DNA from: Diphasiastrum complanatum
Lineage: Eukaryota > Streptophyta > Lycopodiopsida > Lycopodiales > Lycopodiaceae
DNA length: 64,000 bases
Reading direction: 5' to 3'
Assembly: GCA_029204225.1 (NCBI GenBank)
Contig: CM055102.1
Location: forward strand, 28,260,969 to 28,324,968
Part shown: piece after piece, positions 21,210 to 34,435 of the stretch
Layout: each line of letters starts with the position of its first letter
How positions within the stretch are numbered: position 1 is the first letter of the stretch
Position numbers and translations under genes: made by a program
Notes under the pieces: generated by a model
The model's input: the letters and a program-made list of their open reading frames with translations, nothing else
The model's database searches: none
Told to the model about the DNA's origin: nothing

Positions 21210-21885
21210 AATTTGTGAAGGGCTAAATTTTTTTTTGCAATATTTGTTTTAGGCTTGTCTTGGAGAGAAAAGACGTTGCAAATTTTTTTACACTTCATAT
21301 TGAGATTTAGATTCAAAAAATGGTACAAGGGGGGTCCCCCCCTTGTACCATTGAAAACAAAATAAAAAATAAAATGTAACGGGGGGTTTACATCCCCCCC
21401 TCCTCTCCACACTCCCCTGCATGGCCGCCGTGCAGAATGCCTCCTTGTTCACTCATTCCCCCCGGCCGCTGGCCCAGCTCGCTGCCCATGTCTTTGGTTT
21501 GCCCACACAGCCGCCTCAGCACCTTCTTGCTAGCACACTCCCCCCGGGCTGCTGGCCCGAGTCGCTGCCCATCTCCCTGAAGGGCCCATGCGGTCTCCTG
21601 GGCAATAGCGCCAGGCGCGCTGGCGCCTGGGAGACTGCGTGGGCCCTTCAGGGAGATGGGCAGCGATCCGGGCCAGCGACCCGTGGGGATTGTGCGAGCA
21701 GGCATGGAAGAGAGTCTATGAGCAGGGAGTCTACGAGGAGCAGGACGGTGGCGTAGAGTTTGGAGCGCGCACTTTTAAAATATATACTTCAAGATGAAAT
21801 GCAAAAAAATTTGCAACCTAGTTTTTCTCCAAAACAAGCCTAAAAAAATTACGAATGAAGTGAAAATTTCAACCCTTCACAAATT
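21210..21885. mobile_element. Foldback element with long terminal inverted repeats and GC-rich core
   Basis: The left end (21,210 to about 21,305) and right end (about 21,783-21,885) are inverted copies of about 100 bp: both, read inward, start AATTTGTGAAGGG, and continue with TTTTAGGCTTG, TTGGAGA and GTTGCAAATTTTTTT. Inside is a GC-rich core (about 21,400-21,760) with its own inverted repeat of 59-bp arms (21,545-21,603 against 21,625-21,683), plus a short perfect hairpin around GGTACAAGGGGGG at 21,321-21,350. Long terminal inverted repeats around a base-composition island fit a Mutator-like or Pack-MULE-like non-autonomous element. I could not find a convincing target duplication, and the core shows no recognisable protein. 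Confidence 0.65.
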
Positions 21886-22079
21886 AAAAAATAAATAAAT
21901 CTTTTTACAAGCATTAAATTTTAATCTTTCTTTATTTAATATACTAGGTTCAAATGCAACCTATGTGACTAGGTTTTAACTCAAGCTAAACCCAAGGTAA
22001 ATTGCCACATAGGAATATTAACAAGTTAATTAATCCAGATTAGAAAACTTGTTTAGGCAAAGAAGAGGCCGTTTTTGAG

Positions 22080-23048
<969 letters not shown>

Positions 23049-23060
23049 TGGTATCAGAGC
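23049..23060 (+). other. Primer binding site of C2, initiator Met-tRNA type
   Basis: Exact TGGTATCAGAGC directly after a terminal CA. A leader of about 725 bases separates it from the Gag start. Confidence 0.85.
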
Positions 23061-23786
23061 TTCATGCTTTGAAGAGGTGAGGGTGTATACATCTAAACAA
23101 TAGTGCTTTTGCTTATAGAAACTCGGATTTGGGAGAGGAATCCAAACTCACTGACAAACAAGCCATATGTGGATCATAAGTGGATCAAATCAAGCCTGAT
23201 CTGCCTTAGCTGAGCCCTGTACGGACAGAGAGCTCACATGTGTGAAATCAGCCCTCTTTGTTTGAGTGCTACTTCACAAGGAATGATCCAAATTTGATGT
23301 TCTATAGCTTGTTAAATAGGAATTGAAGAGTAGAATGTGTTGCTCAAGTTTCTAAATCAATTTGATTTGTTTTTAGAAGAGTTTTAGGCAATCAGAGAGT
23401 TTGGGAGAGTACTCATCTCGTGTGATATGCCAAAGTGAGCACACATCAGTTCTTTTCACCAATTTTCTCAATTTTCATTATCAATCAAGTAGAATTGGAT
23501 AAAAGTGAGTTTTGTGAGGTCTTAGACTTTTCATTTCACACAAATTATTGTGTCTGAGTTGCATGTAAGTTCCTAAAGAGTTTATCAGTTCTTTGAAACT
23601 CGTGGGAGAGATAGACTTCATACTTGCATGTGCTTCATTTTTATGATTGAAGCAAGATCCAAATTCAAGATCGATTGATTTTTTCAGTTGAGAGTTTGAT
23701 CTCACATTCTGTTGCTAGATTTCATAGGTTGGATCAACATTATTTCAGCTTCATCTTTGTCATTACTAGAATCTCTCATAGAGAAA

Positions 23787-24374
23787 ATGTCTTCATCTGA
23801 TTCACATTTCTTGGAGCACAGTGAGAGATTAACATCTTCCATTTATGCAATGTGGAAGATTAGAATGGAATCATTATTGATTCTACAAGATGTAATGGAC
23901 ATTGTGAGTGGAGCTGAAGAAGAACCTGTAGCACCTAATGAAGTTGCAGCATTCAACAAAAGAACCATAATTGCCCTTCATTTTATAAAAATGAATGTCA
24001 CAAATGAAGTGTTAAGAGAGATCAGTACTTGCACCACTGCCAAGGAGGCTTGGGACACTTAAAAACAATCTATGAAATTAAGAATACTTCTAGATTGCTT
24101 AAACTTAGAAACCAAATCTTTCTAAGTTATCAGAGAGTTGATGAGAGTGCTTCATCATATGTAATGAGAGTAAAGGTTCTTCATCAAGAGTTAGCTGGTA
24201 TTGGAGATTCTCTTAAGAACACTGAACTTGTTCAAGTAGTCCTTAATGGACTTAGAGATGAGTATGACAATATTGTGCAGACTTATGTTGTCAGGGAGGA
24301 GCTTCCGTCCTTGGAGACACTGCAAGGTGTTCTCATTGTTGAAGAAAGCAAGCAAGAAAACAAGATGCTGAGGA
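23787..24374 (+). pseudogene. Copia C2 gag, 5' part, interrupted by G1
   Basis: Starts MSSSDSHFLEHSERLTS and follows the same Gag plan as C1, C2b and C4 (WKIRMESLL, ALHFIKMNV, NTSRLLKLRNQIF, LVQVVLNGL). A one-base deletion at about 24,057 after AKEAWDT shifts the frame. The coding sequence stops at KMLR (24,374), exactly where the G1 LTR begins. It continues at 42,598 with the zinc-knuckle half; the bases on the two sides join in frame once one copy of the 5-bp duplication is removed. Confidence 0.9.
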
Positions 24375-24778
24375 TGTTAGCAAATTCCAGAGAATCCCCA
24401 GATGCCGAGCCAAGCCAAAGACACAGAATACCTCTCACCGATGACCGAGGAGGTCTCAGAAGGAGGAGAGCAGAAGAAGCTGAGAGCCGAGCATGAGAGC
24501 CGAGAGATTACTAGCTAGGATGACATTGAGATATCTATGTCAGCCTACATGGTGTATCCCAGAGAAGGAACGACCATGTAGGAGCTAGTCATATTGCTAA
24601 ATAAGTAGACCCCCCTTAAATTAGTTAGAGTGAGCCACCTTTTGATGGTGACCTTTAGTGGAAGGGCAAATTCCACATGTAATTTCTAATTTGGTGGAAT
24701 TACCACTTGGGCTCCACATGGGCAGCCTTCTTGCTTATTTAAGGGCTTCCCTCTCTTGTGAGGGAGCTTTGAATGTAT
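24375..24778 (+). mobile_element. 5' LTR of Gypsy element G1, left part
   Basis: Starts TGTTAGCAAATTCC after the target duplication GAGGA (24,370-24,374). It aligns to the first 404 or so bases of the 3' LTR at 41,500, with six differences in the first 80 bases or so. It is interrupted at 24,778 by Copia C2b, and the rest resumes at 28,723. Confidence 0.9.
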
Positions 24779-25641
24779 TGTTGAAAATTGTCACTTCTCA
24801 CTTGACATTGGTTCATGTAAATATTGATCAAACATTAGAATATGTTGATGATATGATTTCACACGTGTGGAGCCTGTTCCCACGTGTGAAAGGATGTACT
24901 TTTCATGTTTGTATATATCCAAATTGATTTTGTATCATTCTAGTTAGTGTGAACATGAAATGACTAGTTTTTAGTCAAGTTGACTAGTCACCTACAAATT
25001 AGCTTTTCCATGCATGTGCATGAGTAAATGCTCCCACATGGCAAGTGGATGTTCACACGTGTGTATAGAGTACTAGAAGATAAGAGTTGACCATTTTCCT
25101 TAGATCCTATTTCGTAGGGAATATTCCTATATTCTAGGAGACTAGCTTTTTGGATTTTAGTCATATTCTAGAAGGTCAACTATTGAATAAGGATCAAGGA
25201 TGGACAAAATGGATAGATCTGAGTGATGTGGCACTCTTCACATGTGTGAAGGCCTGCTGGACTGTACCAGACTCATGGATGTACTTGATCCATAAAAGAA
25301 TCATCATTTTGCTAAGAAAATTGATGAGACTTTTGCACTCTACACTTTTGTGAGATTTCTAGTCATTTGTCTTGTGATTTTTATGCATGATTGCTATCTA
25401 GTATCATTGTACTTGTTGTTTCAGGTGCATGCCATACAGTGGACAGTATCCCACACGTGTGAAGCTGCTCTCACTAAAAAAATGATGTGTTGATCCATTG
25501 CTCTTGCTTAAATCCAAGTGTAGTGAATCTAGATCAATATCTAATGTGTAGAACTTGATAGATTCATTGATTAAGCAACCAATAACTCTCTATGATTGTA
25601 AAGTACAATCATTATTGTCCTAAAAACTGTAAAATTTATCA
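24779..25641 (+). mobile_element. 5' LTR of Copia derivative C2b
   Basis: 863 bp, from TGTTGAAAATTGTCAC to AAATTTATCA. The 3' copy at 27,855-28,717 has exactly the same length and differs at a modest number of bases. It carries several CACACGTGTG-type palindromes (near 24,863, 25,074 and 25,450). Confidence 0.95.
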
Positions 25642-25653
25642 TGGTATCAGAGC
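25642..25653 (+). other. Primer binding site of C2b
   Basis: Exact TGGTATCAGAGC directly after the LTR. The leader up to the Gag start at 26,238 includes the 14-bp palindrome TTCACACGTGTGAA at 25,803-25,816. Confidence 0.9.
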
Positions 25654-26237
25654 TAAGTAAGAGAATGATCATTGAATCATAAATCTTGTAAAGATCATTG
25701 GCAAAATTTGTTTTTTGGCCAATACTAGTGAGGGCGAGTTCTTCTAGAGTGATAGCTTGAAATCATTTGGATAAAAATGACTTGGAGGCTGTGTATGTAC
25801 TTTTCACACGTGTGAAACCGTACAACAACTTTCAATTCAAGTTACTTTGTGTTTGTTGGTCCCAAAATCACAATACTAGTTCATTTTTGGTGCTTTTTGA
25901 AGCATAGTATTGATCTAGATTCATTCTAAGTAATGCCTATGACCAAATAGTGTTTTGGATCATTGAAGCATTTCTTTTTAGATTCTAAGATCAGATCTTA
26001 AGAGGCTGATTTGTTCAGATCCTTAGTTGAAGTAAAATCTCTAAGAAAAGTGTAAAGCAATTTTTTTTGTGAGAGTGAAAGCTAGAAATTTTTGGTAAGA
26101 TCTTTGAGTATCATTCAAGCTTGTGTGCTAGTTTGATAGAGACAAGCCTATAGGAATTCTAGTAAGCTTTAGGCCTTTTCATAGATCTTTTAAAATTCAA
26201 AAATCTTTGTGATTTTTAAAAGAGCATTCATTCTAAA

Positions 26238-27838
26238 ATGTCATCCATGGGTGGATATTTGATGGAATCAAGTGAGAGACTCACTTCCACAAATTATTCC
26301 ATTTGGAAAGTGAGAATGGAATCACTCCTAGTGATCCATGATCTATATGAAATAGTTCAAGGAGTAGAGGAAGAGCCTCAAACTCCCCAAGAACAAGCCA
26401 AATACAAGAAGAGAGCAAGATTAGCTCTACATTGCATAAAGTTAAATGTATGCAGTGACCTCTTGAAAGAGGTGTCTTCTTGTACCTCATCCAAAGAGGC
26501 TTGGGATTCATTAAAGAGCATTTATGAATCCAACAATACTTCAAGAATCCTCATGCTAAGAAGTCAAGTTTTCCAAAGCATGAAAGGAAGTGAAGAGAGT
26601 GGACAAGAGTATGTTCTTAGGATCAAATCTCTTAACAAGGAGTTAAGTGCAATAGGAGAGAAGATCCAAGGTCAAGAACTAGTAAAAATCATTTTGAATG
26701 GTCTAAGTGATGAGTTTACCAACTTAGTCCAATCATTTTCCATTCAAGACTCTCTTCCATCCATTGAAAAGTTGCACAATGTTCTTGTGGCCGAGGAGAG
26801 TAGGCTTCTACACCTCAAGACAAGAATGGATAGCATGTCACCTAATGGAGGAGAGGAGAAAGCTAACTTTACATCTAAAGTCAAGAAAAAGCAAAATTCA
26901 CTCAAGAAAAATCAAGGCAAGGAGGCCGAGATGAAGAATGGAGGATCTACCTCCAAAGGCAAAGTGAAGAACAAGGCAAAACTAAAGTGTTTCTTTTGTG
27001 GAAAGAAAGGACACTTTGCCTCAGAATGCTACTTGAAGAAGAATCAACAAGCCAAAGGAGATCAAGGGAACATTGCTCAAGAGGAAGAATATGAGAATGG
27101 ATTCAACACATCCTTAATGGTTGCATCTACACCAACTTCAAGTCAAGACACATGGTGGATAGATAGTGGGGCTAGTTCCCACATGTCCTTTAACAAGCAT
27201 TATTTTTCTACTCTTCTATCTTGTAATGACTCTAAGAAGTCACATGCAAGATAGATGGCATAGGATCTATGCCTCTTTGTTTAGGCACATCTAAAAGGAT
27301 AGATCTAGATAATGTTTTGTATGTTCCTACCATTTCAAGAAACTTGCTTAGTGTAGGACAATTAATGGACAATGGACTAGATGTACATTTCAAGAATGGA
27401 GTTTGTTCCATCTTGAAAAATGATAAGTGCATAGCTAGTGGCATTAAGCAAGGTAGATTTTCAAGTTGGATGCTAATGTTGCAAGTGAAAGTGTGAACTT
27501 GGCTAGGGAGGAGCTAACTCAAGTGGAGCTTTGGCATAAGAAGACTCTTGATGGAACTACATGTGCTAGAGGCCGAGGAGATCCCTTACATATTTTGTGA
27601 CAATCAAGCTTCTCAACAAATTGCTTCAAATCCTATCTTCCATGCTAGAACAAAGCATATTGAGATAGCTCACCACTTTGTGAGGGAGAAGGTACAATCC
27701 AAGGAAGTGCAACTACATCATGTACCATCATCCGAATGCATAGCTGATATCTTAACCAAACCATTGTCCAAAGATCCATTTTTTAAGTTAAGATATGCTC
27801 TTGGAATTGTAGATAGATGTACACTAGATTTGCCAAGT
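26238..27838 (+). pseudogene. C2b gag with deleted pol, fused to the RNase H end
   Basis: Gag (start MSSMGGYLMESSERL) is intact through the zinc knuckle CFFCGKKGHFASEC to the protease motif WWIDSGASSHMSF, where the first frame ends at 27,254. Two more frames carry the protease end (VLYVPTISRNLLSVGQ) and the start of the pre-integrase motif (ELWHK near 27,535). There the sequence jumps directly to the RNase H end (LMELHVLEAEEIPYIFCDNQAS, then KHIEIAHHFVREK and ADILTKPLS), with the normal C-terminus. Integrase, reverse transcriptase and most of RNase H are missing. Gag, primer site, polypurine tract and both LTRs remain, so the element could only move with enzymes supplied by a relative. Confidence 0.9.
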
Positions 27839-27841
27839 TAG

Positions 27842-27854
27842 AAGTGAGGAGGAG
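27842..27854 (+). other. Polypurine tract of C2b
   Basis: AAGTGAGGAGGAG directly before the 3' LTR; C4 has the related AGTGAGGAGGAG in the same place, read on its own strand. Confidence 0.85.
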
Positions 27855-28717
27855 TGTTGAAAATTGTCACTTCTCACTTGACATTGGTTCATGTAAATAT
27901 TGATCAAACATTAGAATATGTTGATGATATGATTTCACACGTGTGTAGCCTGTTCCCACGTGTGAAAGGATGTACTTTTCATGTTTGTATATATCCAAAT
28001 TGATTTTGTATCATTCTAGTTAGTGTGAACATGAAATGACTAGTTTTTAGTCAAGTTGACTAGTCACCTACAAATTAGCTTTTCCTTGCATGTGCATGAG
28101 TAAATGCTCCCACATGGCAAGTGGATGTTCACACGTGTGTATAGAGTACTAGAAGATAAGAGTTGACCATTTTCCTTAGATCCCAAAATGTAGGGAATAT
28201 TCCTATATTCTAGGAGACTAGCTTTTTGGATTTTAGTCATATTCTAGAAGGTCAACTATTGGATAAGGATCAAGGATGGATAAAATGGATAGATCTGAGT
28301 GATGTGGCACTCTTCACACGTGTGAAGGTCTGCTGGACTGTACTAGACTCATGGATGTACTTGATCCATAAAAGGATCATCATTTTGCTAAGAAAATTGA
28401 TGAGACTTTTGCACTCTACACTTTTGTGAGATTTCTAGTCATTTGTCTTGTGATTTTTATGCATGATTGCTATCTAGTATCATTGTACTTGTTGTTTCAG
28501 GTGAATGCCATACAATGGACAGTACTCCACACGTGTGAAGCCGCTCTCACTAAAAAAATGATGTGTTGATCCATTGCTCTTGCTTAGATCCAAGTGTAGT
28601 GAATCTAGATCAAGATCTAATGTGTAGAACTTGATAGATTCATTGATTAAGCAACCAATAACTCTCTATGATTGTAAAGTACAATCATTATTGTCCTAAA
28701 AACTGTAAAATTTATCA
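27855..28717 (+). mobile_element. 3' LTR of Copia derivative C2b
   Basis: 863 bp, paired with 24,779-25,641. The 5-bp target duplication TGTAT is present at 24,774-24,778 and 28,718-28,722. The uninterrupted G1 3' LTR has the corresponding empty site with one TGTAT near 41,904, which proves the insertion point. Confidence 0.95.
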
Positions 28718-28722
28718 TGTAT

Positions 28723-29408
28723 TGTCAAGTTCTCTTGAGCAAATTAAGAGGTTCCTCCACGAGTTCTTGATAATTGCTAAGCTGCTTGTTCATGGCAATG
28801 TTCTTGAGTGAAGTTTCTATGAGCATGCTTGATTTCCTTGTATTGTGGATTAACTATGATCTTGTTTTCTTGTTTCTTACTTAGTTGTGGATTAGGATTC
28901 ATTTCTTGTTTGTGGAATAAGGTAGGAATCAACATGCAAGTAAACTAAATAGGCTGGTTTGTGGTGTAGATCTTGCATACTTTCTTACATTCCAGTTCTT
29001 GATTGTTCCTGGGCAGTCTAAGCATCAAGAAATGAGTGTTTCTTGATTCTTGGACTGTTACTATGTTGTTAGGAATCTAGTTTCTTGTTTCTTGTTTCTT
29101 TTTTGAGTACTTGTTCTTGATTGTTTTCTAATTTAGTAGAGAGTGGTAGATTTGCTCCCTGTTCCAAAACGTTGATCTTCTTGAGCTAAGACTGGTTACA
29201 TGGCTGATTAATGCATGTAGCTGAGTATCGGATCCGTGACTCCCACTGATAGGCTGGGAAATACACGCTGCAATCTGAGTAACACTTCTGTCTAGTAACT
29301 GTTCTGATAAAGAAGAAGATCTGTAAGAACCATAACTACAAAAGAAAGAACGAAGAAGTAAAGAAAACCAAAGAACCGTGTTCACAGATAGAGTGGAATC
29401 TGTGAACA
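28723..29408 (+). mobile_element. 5' LTR of Gypsy element G1, right part
   Basis: Continues the G1 LTR after C2b and ends GTGGAATCTGTGAACA at 29,408. Left and right parts sum to 1,090 bp, against 1,093 bp for the 3' LTR. Confidence 0.9.
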
Positions 29409-29427
29409 TTTGGTGCCATTCTGTAGC
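29409..29427 (+). other. Putative primer binding site of G1
   Basis: TTTGGTGCCATTCTGTAGC follows the LTR end. It resembles, with several changes, the TTTGGCGCCGTCTGTGGG type primer site of some plant Gypsy (Tat-like) elements. The match is imperfect, so the tRNA assignment is tentative. Confidence 0.5.
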
Positions 29428-29654
29428 TATACAAACATTAGACAGCCCTAAACCATTCCAATCTATGTAGCACAACCATCGCTCTCAGGACTTCCACACC
29501 TTCATTACAGACCACACCACTTTCGTCCTGACTAGCATGAAGCTCAGTCTAAACCGACGCTTCACGCTCAAGCCGAGCCACGACTCTTGTTTGGACCGGA
29601 CTGCTACACATTGACTCTCAACCGAGCCACTACAGAACAATCCTGCCATGTCTT

Positions 29655-30000
29655 GAGTTAAATCTCAATCGACGCATTTGCTCAAGTCTCAACCGACGCA
29701 TTTGCTCACGTCTCAACCGACGCATTTGCTTGAATCTCAACCAACGCATTTGCTCGACGCATTTGTTTCATCTCAACCGACGCACTGGCTCACGTCTTGA
29801 TCGATGCATTTGCTCACGTCTCGACCGACGCTCTTGCGTCAGATCTCGACCAACGACCTCGTGTCATATCTCGATCGACAACTTCCTCCCAATCTCAATC
29901 GACGACCTCACTTCAGAACTCAATCGATGACCTCGCATCAGATCTCGACCGACGCCCTCACGTCAGTTCTCGATCGACGGATGCTCTCCGATCTCAACTG
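29655..30000 (+). repeat. G1 tandem repeat array 1 (about 24 bp units)
   Basis: Units of the form GTCTCAACCGACGCATTTGCTCAC, changing to GATCTCGACCGACG variants towards the right. The core TCTCAACCGACG is shared with arrays 2 and 3 in the same element. Positioned in the untranslated leader between primer site and gag. Confidence 0.85.
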
Positions 30001-30764
30001 ACCCTTGAACCTTTGAGACCACCATAAAACACACTACAATCATTGCGACCACCTTCCATCCATAACAACTGCATTGCCCCGTAGTGACCGCTCTGCACCG
30101 TGAGAACTGATTGAGCCGTAGGGAATACATTCAACAAAACCCCATTGCTTGACACCTTGAGCCGTAGCCATCGCACACACCTACCATACACCGTAGTGAT
30201 CGCCTTGAGCCATAGCCATCGTCAATGACAGTACCACACCTATCGTAAGCACTGCCATTACACACCTACACTCTTTCAACGATATAAACCGAATCCCAGA
30301 TATTCCACCTGCAGTATTGAACCGTAGCAACCACAATCCACTCACGTCATTCCTTCACCCGTAAAAATCCGCATACATACATTCCACCGCCACCAATCAT
30401 AACCCATCATAAACTATATGACCGCAAACCGTCGCTAACCGTGAGGACCCCCACCCATCACAATCTGTACGGACTCGCAATCCACTGTAACCCGTAAGTA
30501 CATCACCCACCGCAAACCATTGCCCTCCATCCCGATCTGTAGGATCCGTCCACCATACAGAGCGCAACAGACCGCAACCATCGCATTAGACCGCTACCAC
30601 CGCATTAGACCACTGCCACCACATTCAGCCGTATCAACTGCCACTGGTCGCATTGCAGTCGCAGCCACCGTGGGCCCGTAGCAACCGCATTCCAACAACC
30701 GTAGCCACCGTAACAAGCATTCAAGAGCCTATTTACACAATCATACGATACTCTACAAGTTGTT
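30001..30764 (+). other. G1 leader, C-rich degenerate repeats
   Basis: Untranslated leader with many CCGTAG, CAACCGCA and CACCG words at irregular spacing and few G runs. No ORF or domain; it reads as a decayed simple-sequence leader before gag. Confidence 0.5.
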
Positions 30765-32623
30765 ATGGATCGCCCTTATGATCCGAATTCTACAAAGGAC
30801 TATCCACCAGAGATGGTCTCCCCATCCACCGAACATGCTTGATTTAACAGATATTCTCAGATGAAATCTCAAGTCCAAGAGCCATCCACCAACCCATTCA
30901 ACAGATGGGAACCTATGCGTTATGAAGCTCCATACGAATGACCACATTTTCATGCTGCCGAATCTTCACATGCACAAGCTCACTTAAACAAAGTTTTTGC
31001 GAATAATGTTCCACGTACTAAAAAACGTACCCCAAAACTAGATTTACCTAAGTACGATGGTAATACTGATCCTCAAAGATTTCTTCAAGTCTTTGAGAAC
31101 GCATGTGACGTCTATGACGAGACATCACCAGAAGCCATGGTATAGCTCTTTTCGATGACCATGATCGATCGAGCACGAGAGTGGTTTTTTAACCTTGATC
31201 GTGAAGATAAATGTGACTGGCCACTCTTGAAGGAGGCCTTTGTCAAACGCTTCAAGCCATTTCGCTTGATAGAAAGTCCTTTTGTCAAGCTAAGTAACAT
31301 TAAAATGACAAAAGACGAGAAAGTACGTGACTATATTGAACGATTTAAAAGATTAAAAAGTCAGGTATAAGAACGACCCACTGAGTCTATGCTCATAATT
31401 TGGTTCCTCGATGGACTCCCATGATGGATAAGACGTGAACTTCGTTCCAATGATGAATATACATCATTGAAACAAGCCATGTCTGATGCCATTCGAGAGG
31501 AAGACGACGACTCTGATGTCGATGAACCATGTGAACGAAGAGCACATCGTGTTGTCCAAGAAGCTTGACCAAACGACGAAACTCGAGAAACAATTGTGGA
31601 AAACATAGAGGGAGTTGCTTAACCAGCAACACCAACAACAGGTGGAGAAACTCGCGAAAGAGTTTCAAAACACTCTTAAGTCTATCCAGAGTTCGATGTC
31701 GGGTCAGTTACCCACTGGCCAAATCCACCATAGACGAGAGAACACGTGGTGCCCTCACTGTCGAGGTGCACACACTGACAATGACGCACTTCATACCAAC
31801 CGATCCCAGATACTTCCTTGATCAAATGTGACATCTACGACTTTATGGGGCATACCTCTCTTTATTGCTATTATAACCCGAGGAACCAGCCTCACAACCA
31901 GTCAGGAGGACATATTCAACCTCCTTGACAACCGTTTGTTTCACAAAACCAACACACGCACTATCCACCATGAAACAACCAAATCCATATGCAAGAGTTG
32001 CCTAGACAACCTCGACATGAACCTCAGCCACAACTGGCACTCTTAGGACCACCTCCACGAGGACAACCCGATCTAGGAGCAGAAAAACATCGCAATCCTC
32101 GAGAGTCTGCACAGACACATTTTGCTTAAAACTCCTATGATCACTCATATCATCAAGATACAACACTTCCATTTGTTAGTTCTCAACAATATCAAATAGA
32201 CAACTCATGCTCGTGCAAACGAGATGAGTATTCAACACCACCAAAAAATCCAGCACAGCTAGCCATCAAGATGGTTATGCTATTGCCACAGGCCCAATGA
32301 GCAACCGCTGTTTTATTTGTGGCGAAACGGAACATTTCATGGCCGATTGTAAAGTTAAAAACCAATACCATGCGGAATGTCTAGACTGTGTTCGCAAACA
32401 CAGCTTCAAAGATTGCCCTAAACAACCTAACAGGATCCTTTTAGCACGTCATATCTCATTTGAACCTGTTAGAGTTCTCACTAGAGCACAACGCCAACAA
32501 CAAGAACAGCAGCAAAATAATGTCAAATCAGCTGACCCCCAGGAAAGCCACTTGACGGCTTCCACATTACCAAAAGATTACCCTAAACCAAAGGTGGAAC
32601 AACGGCAATACAATGAGTTTTGA
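30765..32623 (+). pseudogene. G1 Gypsy gag
   Basis: The likely start is ATG 30,765 (MDRPYDPNSTKDYPPEM). The capsid region has PKLDLPKYDGNTDPQRFLQVFE and AREWFFNLDREDKCDWPLLKEAFVKRF, the retrotransposon Gag domain. A Lys/Gln-rich linker is followed by the zinc knuckle CFICGETEHFMADC at about 32,305 and a second Cys cluster (CLDC...C). In-frame stops interrupt it near 30,841, 30,937, 31,143, 31,368 and 31,425, and there is a frame change before the zinc-knuckle part (32,297-32,623). It is non-functional as it stands. Confidence 0.85.
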
Positions 32624-32632
32624 GATGAGTTT

Positions 32633-34435
32633 TTGCGAGAGAAAGAACATACAGAAAGTCTTTTCTCAGCTCACATCCCCAAAAAGGAGCAATCCCTACA
32701 GGGACTTGAAGTATTTTCTGACCTCCTACAAGCTCAACTCAACGTGCCGTTTCATACCGCAATAAAATCGTTCACTGGGCTTCAATGTTATATCCATCGA
32801 AATTTTCAGTTGTCTACTATTTCTGATGAACAACGGAAAATAGAAAAAATCTCTGAAATTCCCCAGATTCCTATGAATATATTGAATATAGGTGTTGCTA
32901 AGGGGACTAGCATCACCCTACCTTTGTCCTATAAAGACTATCCTGCAGTATCTACTATCCTAGATAGCGGATCAGGCATTAATATAATGGCTTTGTCATT
33001 GGCAAAGTCATGGGGCTTCCATACCCTCGATCAACCACGATATAAACTTCGCATGGCTGATCAACGAGTTATTGACGATGCTGGTCATTTATCAAATATA
33101 AAAGTTCGCATAGCAGGTGCCAAATTTGTGCTAGATTGTGTCATCTTAGATTTACCAGAAGATAACAATACATATAAACTCCTTCTTGGTACACCCTGGC
33201 TCCAGATGGCAGGTGTTGTCCAAGATTGGAAGCATAGCAAAATTACCTTTGGTAACCACGATAAACGAGTCACGGTTGACTCAACAGGCCATGTCAAGCC
33301 CGCCAAGGTATACAATGATTGGTCATCCATAACATATGATGAATCAGATAGCGTCCCGATCCAACCAAAAGGTCATTATACGAGATCCACGGACATAATC
33401 AATTGGGGTCACGCACTAGCCACTGTGGACTGTACTGATTCCAATAGATGTCGTATCGAAACTGCTGCAACAGATGTGGATATTCTCCCATCATGTACAG
33501 ACATTAACACACCCATCATCCCACTTATGATGATTGACCCGATTCCTATAGCGTGGTGCCCAAGAGAACCTAGTGTCTCTACCGCCCATGTTTTGGAAGA
33601 AGGTATTCTTTCCATGGATGATGTAGACATGACGGATGAACATGTACTCCTATATCTAGATGCACAACCTTATCCACCAAAATCAATTCCTAAGGAGATA
33701 ACAACACCAAGACCGTTGGCTCACGTCCAACTGACATCCAAGGTACCCAACACACAAACATACAAGCCCAAACCCAAAGTATATACATGGGATGTGTATT
33801 CTGACGAAGTCTAGGATACAATCGACGATGATCTGATAAGTGAGGCACCAACACCGCCCACTCAAAAACCACAAAAACCTCGGTTACAAAAAACTAAAGT
33901 TATTGATACAAAATTAACTGAGCGTCAAAAACAGATGCATGAGAAGCTTAAACAGCCGATCAAGCCCTTGTCAAAAGGGACAGAAACCAAACAATCCGAC
34001 CAAGCTTCCACGTCCGGTAGTGAATCACTTCAGATGATTCCCAAAGTTCCCGAACCTTTTGTTGACCCACCTTTTGATCTTCCACAGAAGTTCAAAGACT
34101 TTACACTAGATGACGTTGTTATCCAGTTACCACAGCCACATCGGGAGCCTACACCAAATTCCAACTCCTTTGAAGGACCTGCTAAGACCATTCCACTAAA
34201 CCTTAAAAATCCTGACGAGGAGACAGATCGAATAGTTCATGTTGGTGCACATTTGTCATCAACCCAACTTGCTGATCTGGAAACATTACTTCGTAAATAC
34301 AGGGATGTATTTGCATGGAATTATACAGAAATGAAAGGAATCCCACCTGAAATAGTCATCCATAGGATTCCTTTAGAAGATAATGCTAAGCCTATTAGGA
34401 CTAAATCCTATCAATCTAACCATGTCTATCATTAG
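32633..34435 (+). pseudogene. G1 protease and linker to reverse transcriptase
   Basis: Same frame as the zinc knuckle, separated only by TGA 32,621-32,623. The aspartic protease motif ILDSGSGINIMALSLAKSWGF lies near 32,968, followed by the LLLGTPWL flap-side block near 33,185. TAG at 33,812-33,814 interrupts a long Pro/Lys-rich linker that carries on in the same frame (33,815-34,435) to the pre-RT block RKYRDVFAWNYTEMKGIPPEIVIHRI, typical of Gypsy elements. TAG at 34,433-34,435 ends this part. Confidence 0.85.

Noticed and set aside
21388-21756. ORFs of 105 and 111 residues in the GC-rich core of the foldback element
   Set aside because: Both strands are open because of high GC content and the 59-bp inverted repeat; no domain. 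The core may be captured gene DNA but is not a gene now.
29655-30000. CRISPR-like array of regular short repeats
   Set aside because: Units are contiguous without unique spacers, are shared with two other arrays in a plant Gypsy element, and the context is eukaryotic.
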